Origin: Herpomyces periplanetae
Taxonomy: Eukaryota > Ascomycota > Laboulbeniomycetes > Herpomycetales > Herpomycetaceae
Length of the DNA: 64,000 bases
Assembly (NCBI GenBank): GCA_009733715.1
Contig: WMKJ01000029.1
Coordinates: 1-64,000 of the forward strand
Direction of reading: 5' to 3'
The position numbers and the translations under genes were made by a program. The notes beneath the pieces are model-generated. The model did not search any database and had not been told where the DNA came from. It worked only from the letters and a program-made list of their open reading frames with translations. Within the stretch, counting starts at the first letter, position 1; every line of letters begins with the position of its first letter. This document shows, piece after piece, positions 35,533-48,305 of this stretch.

Positions 35533-36114
35533 ACTGATTATCGGATAGATTAATCTAGAAGATTAAACAACAAAAGAGCAAGTAGATTATTTACAAGCGC
35601 GTACCTTGATCAAAAAAAGCTCTACAGCACAAGAAATCCACTAAGAATCATAAGTATGTGACATAAAAAGAGCGGGACGTATAGGGACTTCGTCCAAGGG
35701 AAGAATCAAGTTGAACAAAATACGAGTCCAAAGCAAACGGAATGGAAAAAACCACAATAATAAATGAGATGGTAGATTTGAATGAACGCAAATCAAAAGT
35801 ATGCAACATCTTTTGCGTAAGAGAAGTATGGGTAGATTTAAAAAAATGAATGCCCAAAATTAAAAAGATAAGCATGAATATATCATCATCAGGATAGAGT
35901 GCCAAATCTAATGCGACAAATATAAAAAAAAAATCGAAAACCAAGACACGGCCAGACGAATAAATCCAAAAATACAATCATGTATATATAAATATGGGAG
36001 GTGGCACCCTTATGAGACGAGACGAGGGGACCAGGCCCAATGAAGACGGAAAGAAATTTGGGTAAGACCTTCCGAATCGGGAGAATGAAGTGACGTCTGG
36101 TACCTGCCTCAGCC
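35533..36114. other. Intergenic region, ERCC1 promoter and SSK2 3' flank
   Basis: Both neighbours are on the minus strand, so this 582-bp stretch holds the ERCC1 promoter and the MAPKKK 3' end. It is AT-rich; poly-A runs occur on the plus strand. Nothing else was seen. Confidence 0.5.
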
Positions 36115-39100
36115 CTACGAATCTCGATAGTTAAAGTTTTTTTTGCTATATTGGGAATTAAGATTAAGTTTTTTTCGTACTTGTGCCATCCATTTATGCT
36201 TTAGCAATTCTTCCGCTGTGGCACGCTTCATCGGATCTCTTTTAAAGCATTGTTTCAAGAAGTCACTCCCTGAATCTGATAATATTTCCAAGGACTGTTC
36301 CAGTTGGGGTGGGTTACTACGTCCAATATTAAACATTATTGCCCATTCGTTATCTAAACTACACCAAGGTCTACGCCCAGTGACCATTTCCAGAATAACG
36401 CAACCTAGACTCCAGATATCCGCAGCGGCATCTTTCCCATCCATTTCACCGGGATTTCCAATTATCATTTCAGGTGCCATGTACATTGGAGTTCCTGTTA
36501 TCGAGGGCTGAACAGAGTTAGGGATAATAAATTTATGCGAGTAAGGCGCCGTTGAGGTACCCGGATATGTGCCACCTTTGCGTGCAATAACCTTTGACGC
36601 ACCAAAATCTACAAACTTGATAACTCCGGCATCGTTAAATAAAATATTTTGGGGTTTAATATCTCGGTGCACCACACGGTTCTCATGCAAGTAAACTAAT
36701 CCTTCAAGCATTTCAAGTACGTAAACTTGAATAATGTTTTCGTCAACAATTGCCCCGTGTTCAAGTAATGATGCTAAGCTGCCTCCACCACAGTATTCCA
36801 TAAATATGTAAACTTTATCTCGATGTGGTTCAATTCCAAAGTAGTTAACTATGTTAGGATGATTAAGTACTTGCAACACGCCCATTTCGTCGCGGATCTG
36901 TCCGACAATCTCCGGAGTAACATTCGGATCTCGTAGTCGGATTTCTTTGACGGCCATTAACTGCCCTGAATCAAAATTAACAGCGGTGTAAACATTTCCA
37001 AATGTTCCACCTCCCACAAACCGGTTAATTTGCCAACGTAGCGTTACATTGCCCGAACTGGCACTCAGCCGTGTTAATGCTCGTTCTGCCTCATTTTTTC
37101 CTTCGATTACCTGTCCCAAGCATAAACTATCTGTATCCCGCTGCCGTCTCAACTGTTCCACGGATTCCAAACATTTACAACGACGAACACTCGTAGTTAA
37201 AAGACTCTCTTCACTCGTCACAACCCGACTTAGATCCAACTGAAGCTCACTTTTCACTTCGGCCGCACGCTGTTTCTCCAGCTCAGCTGCAATTGTGCTC
37301 CGTGCTCCCATAATGTCAAAATGTGAAATAAGTATGCTCATACATCGCGCAACCTTTCGTTGAAGTTCACTAAATGCTTCTTTAGATAAACTGATAATAT
37401 GATTTCCATGCGTCATAACCATCACAAATTCCAATGCTACTACAGCCCATCGGAACGTTCGACGATCACTTGGTACACAGTCATCGCAAATAAAGTTGAC
37501 CCATTCTAGGGCTAGCCGTGTCAATCGTGCATGGGTCATAGCCCGCCTCCCGTGATCCATATATAAAGAGCTTCGTTGTCCAAATTCCGTTGCGAACGTG
37601 AAGCACGCTTGAATCAATTCTTGACAACCTAGCTTTTGAGTCTGCTTGCGGATTACATCTACTCCGTCAATGATAGTTCTGCTAAGCTTGTCCGCACATT
37701 TCCGCACCCGCTGTAACTCAAAGTTAACCCGGTGTAAACTTGCACGATATTCCACGGCCACTTTAAGTTTTAGTAGTTTAAGTACCACATTTTTTGATTC
37801 TTGTAGCTGTTGTTTATTAACGCTCGAAACAATACGCAAACGACCTAACTTCATTCCTAAAGAAGTCAAGCTTAGGGGCCTTTCGACTACACAACCAGTC
37901 CATGTTAATTTAGCTTTTGGTTCTGGTCTTATAATTAGGATATACGTCTGACCTGGGCTTGTTACAGCTTCATCTGCAATATAACATGAATCCAGGTAAT
38001 GTTGCACATAATCTAAACGGGACTTCAGTGCGGGTGATGCAATAATCATAATTGACTGCTCTGACGCAGCGGAGCACTGAACCAAAACGTGTCCACTTTG
38101 TGCCAATGCTTCCAATAAAACTTTACGGTCCTTTGTCTGACTAGGCAAGTAGTATTCAGCGCAATTTTCGAAGTGCCTTCTCAAAATCCTACAAAATCGA
38201 AAAATTTTCCGCTGCCGTACACGAACGGCATCTAGAATTTGCTTGTAATGGCATTCAGCCTCTTCCTTGGTCATATAATCGATGGAGCGACGCATTTCCA
38301 TTTCGAAATGCAAGGCTAACCGCTTAAGGCACTTGGATGTTAACATGCTAAATTGTACTGCTATGTGTATATCACCATTTTCCAAACTTCGCCCAAGAAC
38401 GTAATTGCTTTCCCACTCTGTTTCCAGAATTTCAGCTTCTTTGAGTACATTTTTAGATGCTGAAAGCTTCCAGTTCAACATTTTAAAGTAGAATCCTAAT
38501 GCTTTCAACACTATTGTATTATATTCTGGTTCCAGACATGCTTGTAAATTCCAGCCTATCTCTGCATCGATAATATTCTTGTAGATCTCCTTAACACATA
38601 CAGCAAGTCGGAGTAGAACCTGAAATTGCCGAATACGATGTTCATTGACAGAGCATATAGGCTTTGAAGTGTCATTGTTACCCTCGGTCATGGCGAGATG
38701 TTTGTTAATTATTTCTTTCAGCAGTCGACTAGGGAAATTAATTAACGTTCGCAAATCTTCTTCAAACGAAGGAAAGTTTCGCTGCTGGAACACACGGTGA
38801 TGCCTCACAATTGTCTGTTTAACTTTACATAGCAAAGTTTCCAGTTTTCGAATCAATCCTTCGTTACCGTGTTTAGATCCTGCCAATATCTTAAGTCCGT
38901 CGTACCGAAGTACCCGGTCAACAAAAGAGAAATCCGGTTGGCTGCTTGAAATAGTTTGTTCTTTATCATTACTCGAAGCCATAAGCACACCCTGGTTGGA
39001 GTAGGCATCATGATGGGTTACTATAGGTTGATGTGAATTAAGTTCGTCATTTCCTACAAGCTTCCTTAGCATTAGTAAAGCCAAGTTAATCGAATTCGAT

Positions 39101-40286
39101 GTATTATACCAGGAGAATATGGCATCAACGACATCTAGGTACTCGTGAGTAGCAGCCACGGGGTTTGCTGCTAAAAAATCCCGATGCGTAGGATACAGAA
39201 TCTCCGCGCGCTCAATTTTTTGTATAATCAGGTTAATTTGTTGTGAAGGGGATAAGTTTGTCTCAGATTCTTCCTTAATGGAGAAGCTAATAACATCATT
39301 GATAATATCTGGGACTAATTTTTGAGCTTCGTGGATTAGTCGTCGTTGAGCCGCGAACGTACGATCGCAGACACGGGCTCGTATCTCAATCCACATATCA
39401 TGCTTAACTTCACTCATCTGCTCGGGACTATCGCCACTGGCAATCAATCGCTTTTTCTCCTGCTTCACTACGTCGCCCGTTAACACACTCGTTAACATAC
39501 CGTGCCATTCCAAACGGGCTCGATTTGACGGTATATTCAGGTCTGCCACGTCAATTTGCATTGTATCCTCTGGCACAGACAAAAGTTTCTCAGCGTCAAA
39601 TATTTCACTCATCGCTATGCGACTTTGTAAATCGTTCACTTCATCAAAAGTAGATTTACTACCCGCTGATGCATGATCATACTCAGCATCCGAGGCCCAG
39701 ATGTCACCGCTGGTATTTCGGTCGGCGCATGGAGAGCGCGTGCTGGGATACGTGTCAAATCTACACCGACTAATTAGCAAGGGAAAGAGGTCAACATGAG
39801 AATAAACGTATTAACCGCAATGAGTACACACAGACAACAGTGGTTATAAGAAGGAGGGGAGAAAGGGTAGAGGACAAATAGTATTAGTACATACGTCGAT
39901 TCATGAGCTTCACAATCGGCACAATAATCCATTATATCAAGATATTGGGTAACAATGCGGTTATGGTGTAAGTGTAAAGCATCTTTGTCGCCGGGAAACT
40001 TGAGATCATCGTTGATTACGGAGAAACGGGACTGCACGGGCGACAAATGTGAGCGATTGTGAGCAGGAGACTCTGGCCGGGATAGAAATACGGAGGATTG
40101 GGGCGAAGAAGCGGAAACGGGGAGGGAAGGTGAGGGAGAACTAATACCGTTGTCTAGCTTATCACCAGTGGGCATTTCGGTTTGTATAGTAAGAGGGGAA
40201 GGGAATGACTTTCTTTGATTGGCGTAGTCTAAAAAGCAGCTAACGGTAGTGGTATGCGAAAAGGTAAAGGCCGAGAATTCAGCCAT
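36115..40286 (-). CDS. SSK2: MAP kinase kinase kinase, Ssk2/Ssk22/Wis4 type
   Basis: Stress MAPKKK that phosphorylates the Pbs2-type MAPKK in the HOG pathway, downstream of an Ssk1 response regulator. Exons: 39895-40286 and 36115-39769, in phase, 1348 aa. The start ATG gives MAEFSAFTFSH; upstream in-frame codons lack ATG. The large N-terminal regulatory region has the family patch RLEWHGMLTSVLTGDVVKQEKKRL near residue 215. The kinase domain spans about 1040-1320: VGGGTFGNVY, AVKEIRLRD, YIFMEYCGGGSL, VVHRDIKPQNIL, KFVDFGASKV, TGTPMYMAPEMI, ADIWSLGCVILEM and GRRPW. All catalytic residues (Lys, HRD, DFG) are present. Exon 1 contains many Ser-Pro sites. Confidence 0.94.
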
Positions 40287-43200
40287 AGATGACAGCAAGA
40301 GAAAATAGATAATGATACGTTCAAATTAAACGATGCCAAAGCGATAGAAAGGTAAGTTTAGGAGTATATTTGTATTAAAATGAGTGAGCGGGGGAGGGGG
40401 CGAAAGTAAAAGTGAGGAACGAAGAGGTGATCCAAGGTAATGGGGGGAGTTTATGGTAAAGAGCCAATATTGACCGTTGTAGCTAGAGCCGGTCTGATTG
40501 CTGATGGTCGAAGATGGCCGTCCATGAACTTTGACACACTGGGTAACGACATGAGAAGTCTCATACGCAAAGGAAGAGAGAAGAAATGAAGGATTTTGCC
40601 AGTATGACGGGAAAATCGCACATGGCTGGCGTGAGAAAAGAAGACGTGGGAAAGGATGAGAATTAGATGAAAGTTAAGATACACAGATATGTTAGAAGGG
40701 AAAATAGAGGAGTAAGAAAGCGAAAAATAGTTGAGATGACAAAGCGAAGGAAAGTGTGAGAGAAAAATTATAGGATAAACGAAGGTAAAAGTTGAGAATG
40801 TGAAGAGGGGAAAGGAATAGTCAAGGTGAAAGTAAAACTAGAGAAGTTGGTTAGTGTGATATATAACCATTTAATCGGACAGTCGATAGAGAAGTGGACA
40901 GGGCGAACAAAGATAAATACAGACTTGACAAACTACAAATGGCAGGATAAATATATTAACGAGGGAAAAATATCAAATAAAAAAGATTGTGTGGGCACAT
41001 GAAATAAACTTCCGAAGGGAGAAGAAACTAAGTGGATGATGTAAAAGGAAAATATGACATAAAAGAAACAACAAGGTAAAGGAATACGGTAAAAAATATA
41101 TCTATGGTGATATACACGCGATTAAAGAAAATAATTTCATTAAAGTATAATTTATCGTGAAAGGTTCGAGGATTTGAAAAATTTGAAGGATGAATTTCCC
41201 ATTTTGATACCAAGTCGAGATGTGCTAAGCCACAGCACGGGAAGGATCACGTGCTGTAGGGCAGAAAGGATGGGTCTAGCCACTGTTGGAAGCAGTATTA
41301 GTGAGTGGGGAAGGGAGGAGAGGAGTAGAAGTAGACGTGGTGTGGGTGTGGGTGTGGGAGGATTGGTAGAATTGTCGAGATTTTGTCAAACCAATTTAGC
41401 TATTACGTTTATTTAGATGACTAGTAAAGGTTGGTATTTTATTTGGAATTTATGGGTAATCTTGAATGTATTTGCGACAAAGTGTATTTATTTCATTGCA
41501 CAAACTTGAAAGTATTATCGATGTATCGATGAAAAAGTGTGCGTGCTTGTGTGCCTCTAACTACATGTTTACTTATAAATTTACGTATATATTGATATCC
41601 GTACCAACGGATATGTTGCCAATATGCTCTATACTTTAAAATATATTTAATCTATCCATATTACGCATTATACTAAATTAATGTGCAAAGTGAAACCAAC
41701 CTTTATCAAGTCATTCCGCTCAAAATCAGAACGCTAGACACATCATTTTGGCTACGTGCCGTCTCCAGTTTCTCTGATCGTACCTTCCTAGAACGCCATG
41801 ACAAAAATTCCGAAACATGACGACTTCCGTTTTCAAAAGGCCGTCCCCAGTTTTTTCCTTCCTAAATGGGTAAACGGAACTAGTTTGTTGAAATGAGAAG
41901 ACGGGACGAGATGGATGACGTGATAAGTGGGTACAATAGTGGATGCAGCTTTAGCTCTGGGCAAGGTTTAGACTTGCATGTAATCGTGGTGGTGATGGTA
42001 GCGATGGTCATGGTCATAATCATAATTATAATCTTCATATTCTTTGTAGCTGTGGTTTCCAATATGGCTTCTTTTGTATGGGCGTCTGCGTCTATGTTCA
42101 TCGTGATATCTCCCTTCTTCATTCATGTAACCTTTCTTGATAATATCACTGGCGGCGAGACTTGATAGATGAGATTACATTATGTACAAGGTATTTGCGT
42201 CCGGTAATTCGTCAAACAATCACTCTCATTACTCTTTTACATGATCGTCCTTATATTATGGGTATGATCGATCACGCTAATCACGAATAGCGTCGACTTT
42301 TGTAGCCGATAAACCTGACCGTTGGTTGGTTTGAACACGACGGCCGGTATATCTAGGGGTTATACTGACTAGCTTTAAACGGTACTTTCAAGACAAATTG
42401 AGAAATGCACTAATCTATCTTGATAAGATAGTATGACTCGTGTTCGCCATGTTTTACAAAGATGCTAGAGAATACACTGATTTAATTATCGTGATTATGA
42501 ACCATATGTATGGCGCGGGGAATTCAATGCTCACGGTCTATTCAAGTTAAATCAATTATGCCGCATTTATCTACTACACAATTAGCTCAAAATTTTGGTG
42601 CACAAAGTAAATGATTACTCCAACAAAAGTCTTTCGAAATGTCATGTCACCTAAACGGGCGATATAAAACGATGAAAAATTTGCATCCCCCCCGAAATTT
42701 TAGAAATTCTCAAAACCGTGGCAAAAGCTAATCCCGAATAAACCTAGTGTTATAAAGTTGCTTTTTCCGTAATAATCCAGTTTGCATCAAGAATATCTAT
42801 TTAATATTCCAGGTAAACGATAAGTAAATCGCATATGTTAAGTGAAAGGAGTAAAACTTGCTCATGATGACCTTTAGGAGGAAGTTACTAGCTAACTCGT
42901 GTTAATGTAAATATGTAAGCGTATATACCTATAAATTGTGATAAGTGATTGAGTGTAGCACATTTTTCTACATTACTTATTATCGAGACGGAAAGAAGCT
43001 TGAAAGAAAGTTTAATTAATAGTAAGTCTACTATATACTAAAAACACATGTAAATTAACGTTTACACGGCGGAACATAAGAACAAAAATATGTACAATAC
43101 TTTCTTAGGTAGAATGAGCAAAGGGAGAAACACATATTTATGATAACAAGTATCATTATTATCATTGTATGAACATGTGGACCTATACATTATGCACTCC

Positions 43201-43515
43201 AGCTTTTACCACGCATGCAAGATCTTAGACAGCAGGGTGTTCACGTGACCCAATACAAAATGGCATAATTGGCAAGCTAAAGCTTAAAGAGTAAAGAATG
43301 GTTTGGATAAGTTGGTTTCTACCGGTGGATTTGATGTTTATTGCGAAGAGAAGAAAGAGGACATTTGATATGCTAGGTTATTTAAGGAATTAAAGATAAT
43401 TATTGCCCATAATTGGTCGGACGAAGTTTTGATAATAAAGATAAGCTGACTATAGAAAGAAGTTTATGAGCAGATAGCGTAGAAGAGTAAGGTGTTAGGA
43501 AAGGTTAACAGGAAG
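40287..43515. other. Divergent intergenic region between SSK2 and MDM12
   Basis: The first 1.1 kb is purine-rich on the plus strand, pyrimidine-rich in the SSK2 sense, ending in GTGGGT microsatellite units near 41335-41358. ATCACGTGCT is at 41247-41256 and TTCACGTGACC at about 43240-43250, the latter some 270 bp upstream of MDM12. A possible small coding piece on the minus strand (41968-42126) is listed separately. Otherwise nothing was recognised. Confidence 0.5.
41968..42126 (-). CDS. Possible small ORF or terminal exon rich in His, Tyr, Arg, Asp
   Basis: The frame gives 52 residues from ATG to stop with patches HRRRRPYKRSH, YEDYNYDYDHDHRYHHHHDY. It remains open upstream for about 15 more codons to an AG acceptor-like site near 42166. 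The residue mix resembles tails of RNA-binding proteins, but no RNA-recognition motif was found upstream, so it may be chance or the last exon of an unrecognised gene. The opposite strand is open too, with a Val/Ile/Met run, because the sequence is a near-repeat of short units. Confidence 0.2.
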   Translation of the reverse strand: MNEEGRYHDEHRRRRPYKRSHIGNHSYKEYEDYNYDYDHDHRYHHHHDYMQV

Positions 43516-44816
43516 ATGTCAGTGATTATTGATTGGGAAAAGCTCGTACAAGACAATACAGCAGAATGGCTTAAGGATATGATTAATTCGAGAATTAAAG
43601 TTATGGAATGTCCAAAATTTATAGAAAATTTAGAGATCAAGGAACTTAATTTAGGAAGTGTACCACCGCAAGTGGAGATACTAGATATTTCTGATCCATG
43701 GGAAGTATTTTATGAGCAAGAAAAAATTGATGGACACGAGGGTCGTTTAAGCAGAGAGAATGAAGATGATGAAATGAATCGCAAAGACCCTGATGTTCAG
43801 ACAGTGTTTCGTATTAATTATAATGGGGATATGAAAATTGTTTCCAAGTTAAATCTCAAAGTTAATAAACCTATACCATCCTTTATAGATTTATCATTAA
43901 CACTAATAATTTCACAAATAAGACTAAATGCTTTAGTAGCTATTGCATATACTAAAGAAGAAGATATCAAAAATGAGTGCAATACTGACATACCAACATC
44001 GGTTAGCAATGGAACAGAGACAGGAGCTAGTGATGCCGCGGATGTTAATACTGGATCGTCGATTGCAGCAACGTCAATGCCAACTCCAACGCTTACTCCT
44101 AAAAATGGTCAAACATGTGTAAACGATCAATTTGATATACCAATAAGTCAGTTGGACTTATTACAAGGTACAAACAGGGTTATAAACAATTCAAAACAAT
44201 GTTTTCGAAACGTACATTTTTCCATATTATCTAAAGATTTCGAACAATTCTATACGACGGCAAATCATTCCCGAAAACTTTCCACAAGCCCTCCCTCTAC
44301 TCCTCTCACAAATAATAGCAGTAATAACTATAATTTTCATCAAGCAAGTACACCGGCTGCATCATTCATTGAATCTTTACGAGTTGATAGCATTGTCGGC
44401 GAAAAAAACGACTTTCCTTCCAACAGCTCGGTAAGTGTGAGTTTTTTCCGATCCCATCCGACCCAGTCCCGTCCACTTCTCCCCAAGAGACGGGTCTCCT
44501 TGATCAAACTTGGAAAAGTGTCAATTTGCTAATTTGGAACAAATTTTACCCAAATCCCATACCACAGCCACCGCCATTCTTAGACCCGGATTACCAAGGA
44601 ATCTGTGGCGGTGGATTTGCCGATCACGAGACAGGCGCTGCCACAGAGTCAGGTGACACCTACACGGTTAAAGTCGCTGCGGCGGCCGCGGCGGCAAGTT
44701 CGAGTCAACCTATACTTAAAAATGTTGATAAGCTGGAAGCGTTTGTGGAAAAACTGATACGAGAGTTAATTGAGCGAGAACTTGTTTATCCTAACTATTG
44801 GACAATTTTATGTTAG
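43516..44816 (+). CDS. MDM12: ERMES subunit Mdm12 (SMP domain)
   Basis: Lipid-transfer subunit of the ER-mitochondria encounter structure, bridging Mmm1 and Mdm34 and needed for mitochondrial shape. Exons: 43516-44430 and 44568-44816, phase 0, 387 aa. The start MSVIIDWEKLVQ fits the family's MSIDIDWE opening, followed by LEIKELNLGSVPPQVEILDISDPWEVFYE. The core SMP part has VFRINYNGDMKIVSKLNLKV and PIPSFIDLSLTLIISQIRLNALVAIAY. The C-terminus ILKNVDKLEAFVEKLIRELI then ELVYPNY matches the family end. Low-complexity Asn/Ser/Thr and Ala insertions interrupt the domain in the middle and before the last helix. Hydrophobic start residues rather than a signal peptide agree with a soluble ERMES component. 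Confidence 0.93.
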
Positions 44817-45127
44817 TTATCAAGAAATTAATTTTACGATAACCACTTGCTAGTTTGGCGCAATTTTGTTTAATCATGAATCTTCTAGCGGGCAAAGTCG
44901 GCCTCGAGTAAACGCGTATTAGGCTTTACGAGCGAATTGCGCTTTTGAGCTATTTTACGTGGAGAGTGTGTTTATTCGGTAAAATCATTACGATATTGAG
45001 TTACTTTTCATTGATATAATCTACTTTTCATTGTTAATTCTGGCTTCTTGGGACTTCAGTCAATCGGCTTAAATTTTGCTTGTGAATATTTGATCGATCC
45101 TCTTGGCCAAAAATATTCGCCGCGGTA
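44817..45127 (+). promoter_or_regulatory. Spacer holding the DPB4-like promoter
   Basis: 311 bp between MDM12 and the DPB4-like gene, both on the plus strand; it must hold the MDM12 terminator and the next promoter. AT-rich, with no distinct motif seen. Confidence 0.4.
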
Positions 45128-46724
45128 ATGGAGGATATACCGAAAAATTTACCTCAACCTGCAGACAAGACTTCCTTATCTTCGACAGTGTTGTCATCAC
45201 ATTCCCCGATGAGAAAGTCTTCATCAACTTCTCCAATATGTTCATGTACAGCAAGTTCAAAGAATGATGGGTTGCCTCCTGCAACTGATTCTTTACCTCC
45301 AACATCAGTATTTTCCATTGCAAATTCTACCCTTGACTTAAAGAGTTCAACAATCGTTACAGAGAAATCAGAACTTTCAAAGCTTTCCACAACTACGTCA
45401 GATTCTGCAAACTCTAATCCTATAAATCAGATTCCTCCGAATTCCACCAAAGCTGCCGCTATGGTAGCCCAAGAGCAAGAGAATAGTTCACTTTTAGGAG
45501 TAGAGGTTTGTTTAAATGCGCCCTTTAATCCTTGTTTTAATGCGCTCTTTACTTATACATGAGGCATTATCCGCTGATTATTTCAAGAAGCTGATTTTAC
45601 CTGGTTTAAACCAAGTATAGGATATTTCAATTCCGAAATCATGTATCCAAAGATTAGCCAAGAGCGTTTTACCTCCCCAAACATCAATTCAAAAAGATGC
45701 TTTATTAGCTCTATCTAGGTCTGCGACCGTTTTCGTTAGTTATCTCAACTCTCATGCGAACATATCAGCTGGTATGGCTAGCAAGAAAACCGTAAGAAGT
45801 CGAGATGTATTCAACGCTTTGCAAAGTATAGAGTTTGGAGGCTTTGTATCAAAATTAGAAGCCGACTTACCCAGCCTTAATATGGTGTCTTCGAAACCCA
45901 ATCGTGGACAACCGTTAATGACGAATTCAGATGCAGCCCCCACAACAATGGATATTGTGCCTGGTGAAGGTGTTGCTTCACTTAGCGGTTTAAGTACATT
46001 ACGAGCGATTAATCCTCCTAACGAATCCGGTAGGCATGCAAGAAAAAGTTCCGATTTGGTGCATACAAGCATGGACGATGAAATAATAAAATCTCCAATT
46101 CCCAGTGAAACAAAAGGTCAAATGGGTCAGGGTAAGATTTCCGAAAAGTCTACATCCGTTGACGCTACATTAGAGTTGGCAGTAGCACGTAAAAAGACGG
46201 TAGAAATAAAGGGCAAAGCTAGTGAGCCCGTCACGAAAAAAATGCGAGGTATTAAGCGGGAAGCAGTTAAACGAACAGGCAATGAAAGTGTTAAGTTGGC
46301 AAAAACAACCGAATTGGTCATGAGCGATGGGGCTGTACCCAATGAATCGTATCGACGAAAGGGAGGGTCGGATGAAGAATATGATGATGAGGAAGATGAT
46401 GACGACGAAGGTGAAGAAGAAAGTGTTGATGAAGAAAATGCAAACGAGGAAGATGACGGTGATGACAATGTGGATGATGAGGAAAATGCACGAGAAGCTT
46501 TAAAACAGATTGAAATTGAGATTGCAGGTGATGCAGTTGAGGAATGTGAAAATGTGATGAACGTTCAGAATAAGCAGATTGATCGGATTATCGCACGAAG
46601 GGGAGTTTCGGTCGATAAAACTGCTATATTAGATGGACATAAAAGGATAAAAGAGGTTGTCAAGGAAAGTTATTTAACGGATGATGAAGTGGAGCATGAT
46701 GAGGATGAAGATGAAAATGATTAA
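45128..46724 (+). CDS. DPB4: Dpb4/POLE3-like histone-fold subunit with acidic tail
   Basis: Histone-fold protein of DNA polymerase epsilon and, in yeast, of the ISW2/CHRAC remodeller. Exons: 45128-45505 and 45621-46724, phase 0, 493 aa. The histone fold starts right at exon 2: DISIPKSCIQRLAKSVLPPQ, then QKDALLALSRSATVFVSYLN and KKTVRSRDVFNALQSIEF, residues about 127-200. Before it lies a 126-residue Ser/Thr/Pro-rich extension; after it a Lys-rich part and a long Asp/Glu run (about residues 340-380) and an acidic end. Yeast Dpb4 is 196 aa and human POLE3 147 aa, so this is much longer; an acidic tail is a known trait of POLE3. The donor GTTTGT is less usual than gtaagt; the join is supported by the E-DISIPKS match. 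Confidence 0.88.
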
Positions 46725-48305
46725 ATGAACAAACGAATGAATGACTGGTTTATTAAACGAATGGGCTAATGAATGAACCGCCAGACGTGTAAATGTGAAA
46801 TAATTGGGTTTAGGTTTATAGATAGCAATACTCTTGTCTGTGATATAAATGGTACATGAAAACAAGATGGTGATAGTTCGGTAAAGGAAAAGGCCACAAT
46901 GTTTCAGATGCTGCGTTAGGAGAGAATTTACGATCTCCGAATAACTGAATAAAAAAGGTGACAACGTAAAGTTTATTAATCCTTTGGCAGCGGTGGATGG
47001 TTCGGCTGAAAGCGTAAGTTTCTAGTTCACGGGCATTGTCACAAGTTCACGAGTACAAAGGCGATTGGTGAAGTAGGTCCCATGTGAATTGAATGCCATT
47101 GTGGGGTGTGGCCAGAGTGTAAAAAGAGTTAACATGAACATCACAACGTACTGGTAGATAATTTAACGTAGGTTGTGAAGAGAAAGGATATTCTATATTG
47201 AGAAGCGGGAATAAATTGAGTAGATGGATTAAATGGGAGAAGCCTGGAATAGAGCGGTATGAAATTAATGCGATAAGATTTTTCAATTTGACTAGTTTCG
47301 TCAAAGTTTAGGCAGCAAGAGTAAGTGTTGGAGACTACGGATACGGTGATAGTTAAAATAGGTTGATTCATTATCCATTTGACGCAAAAATGTATAAGTG
47401 AATATGCAACAAGATTATTAATAAATTAGTAGAACTCGCGATTATTGTAAGGGGAAATATTCCAAAATAAGCATGTTAAAGGTGATCATTGTGAACAAAC
47501 TTTTAGAATATAAAGTGGGATTGATAATGGAGATGAAGATTGATATTCGGACATATTGAACGAACTAAATTGAATAAGGCCATGCATGGAATAATTGGAT
47601 TATGATATTAGGCAAAAATAAAGATCAAGTTGAAGACTTTTGGTAACAAATGAGTTTTAAAATCAACTTAGATTATTGCGTGGTTAGCAGGAGAAGAATT
47701 GGCAAGAAATTTGGGAAAAATTTTCGAAAAAAGGTTCCAAACTCGGTAAGCCGTGAAATAGTAAACCGGATTATCGGTAAAGTATAAAATCAACAATAAT
47801 CTTGGCATAAATAAATGATACCGAGAAAAAGAGCCGAGGCCTTCCCTGTAAGGGACGAAGGAAAAAGTGGGGTATACAAAAGGAAAATAGAGGAATCGGA
47901 AAGCCGAAGAGTGGTGGAGAGGAAAGCGGGCCGAAGGAAGATTTGAAGAGTTATCGGGATTGCATCGGGCCGGATCTCGGGAGGCGAAAAAAAAGTTTCA
48001 CGTTTTTCACGAGCACGAAACTTTTGAACATTTTACACATGCATTACCACAAAAATATTGGCAGGCTATGAGAATTTAAAGCCATAGTTTTCCTAGAAAG
48101 TTTTTTTTAATAAGATTTTCGACTTGACACGAATCTTTTATCAAAAATATTTGTTGCGGGCCGGAAGACTAAGTGAAATAAGTCGCATTACACACACGTT
48201 AATTTCTCAGTGTCTCCGTTAACAAAAGTTTTACCTTTACCAACCCTTTTAACAGTGTACCGCTCATCTCATCTGGAATTTTCACTACCTAATCGTTTAT
48301 TTATC
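46725..48305. other. Intergenic region between DPB4-like and SUZ genes
   Basis: Both neighbours are on the plus strand. The stretch is AT-rich, and about 47.0-48.0 kb is purine-rich on the plus strand, opposite to the trend at other promoters in this window. Minus-strand open frames of 76-96 codons match nothing. GGGAAAAATTTTCG, an A/T palindrome, lies near 47712-47725. Confidence 0.45.

Noticed and set aside
41893-42165. Plus-strand 90-codon frame with a Val/Met/Ile run resembling a membrane segment
   Set aside because: The run comes from short near-repeats; the minus strand gives the more protein-like composition, and neither has firm support.
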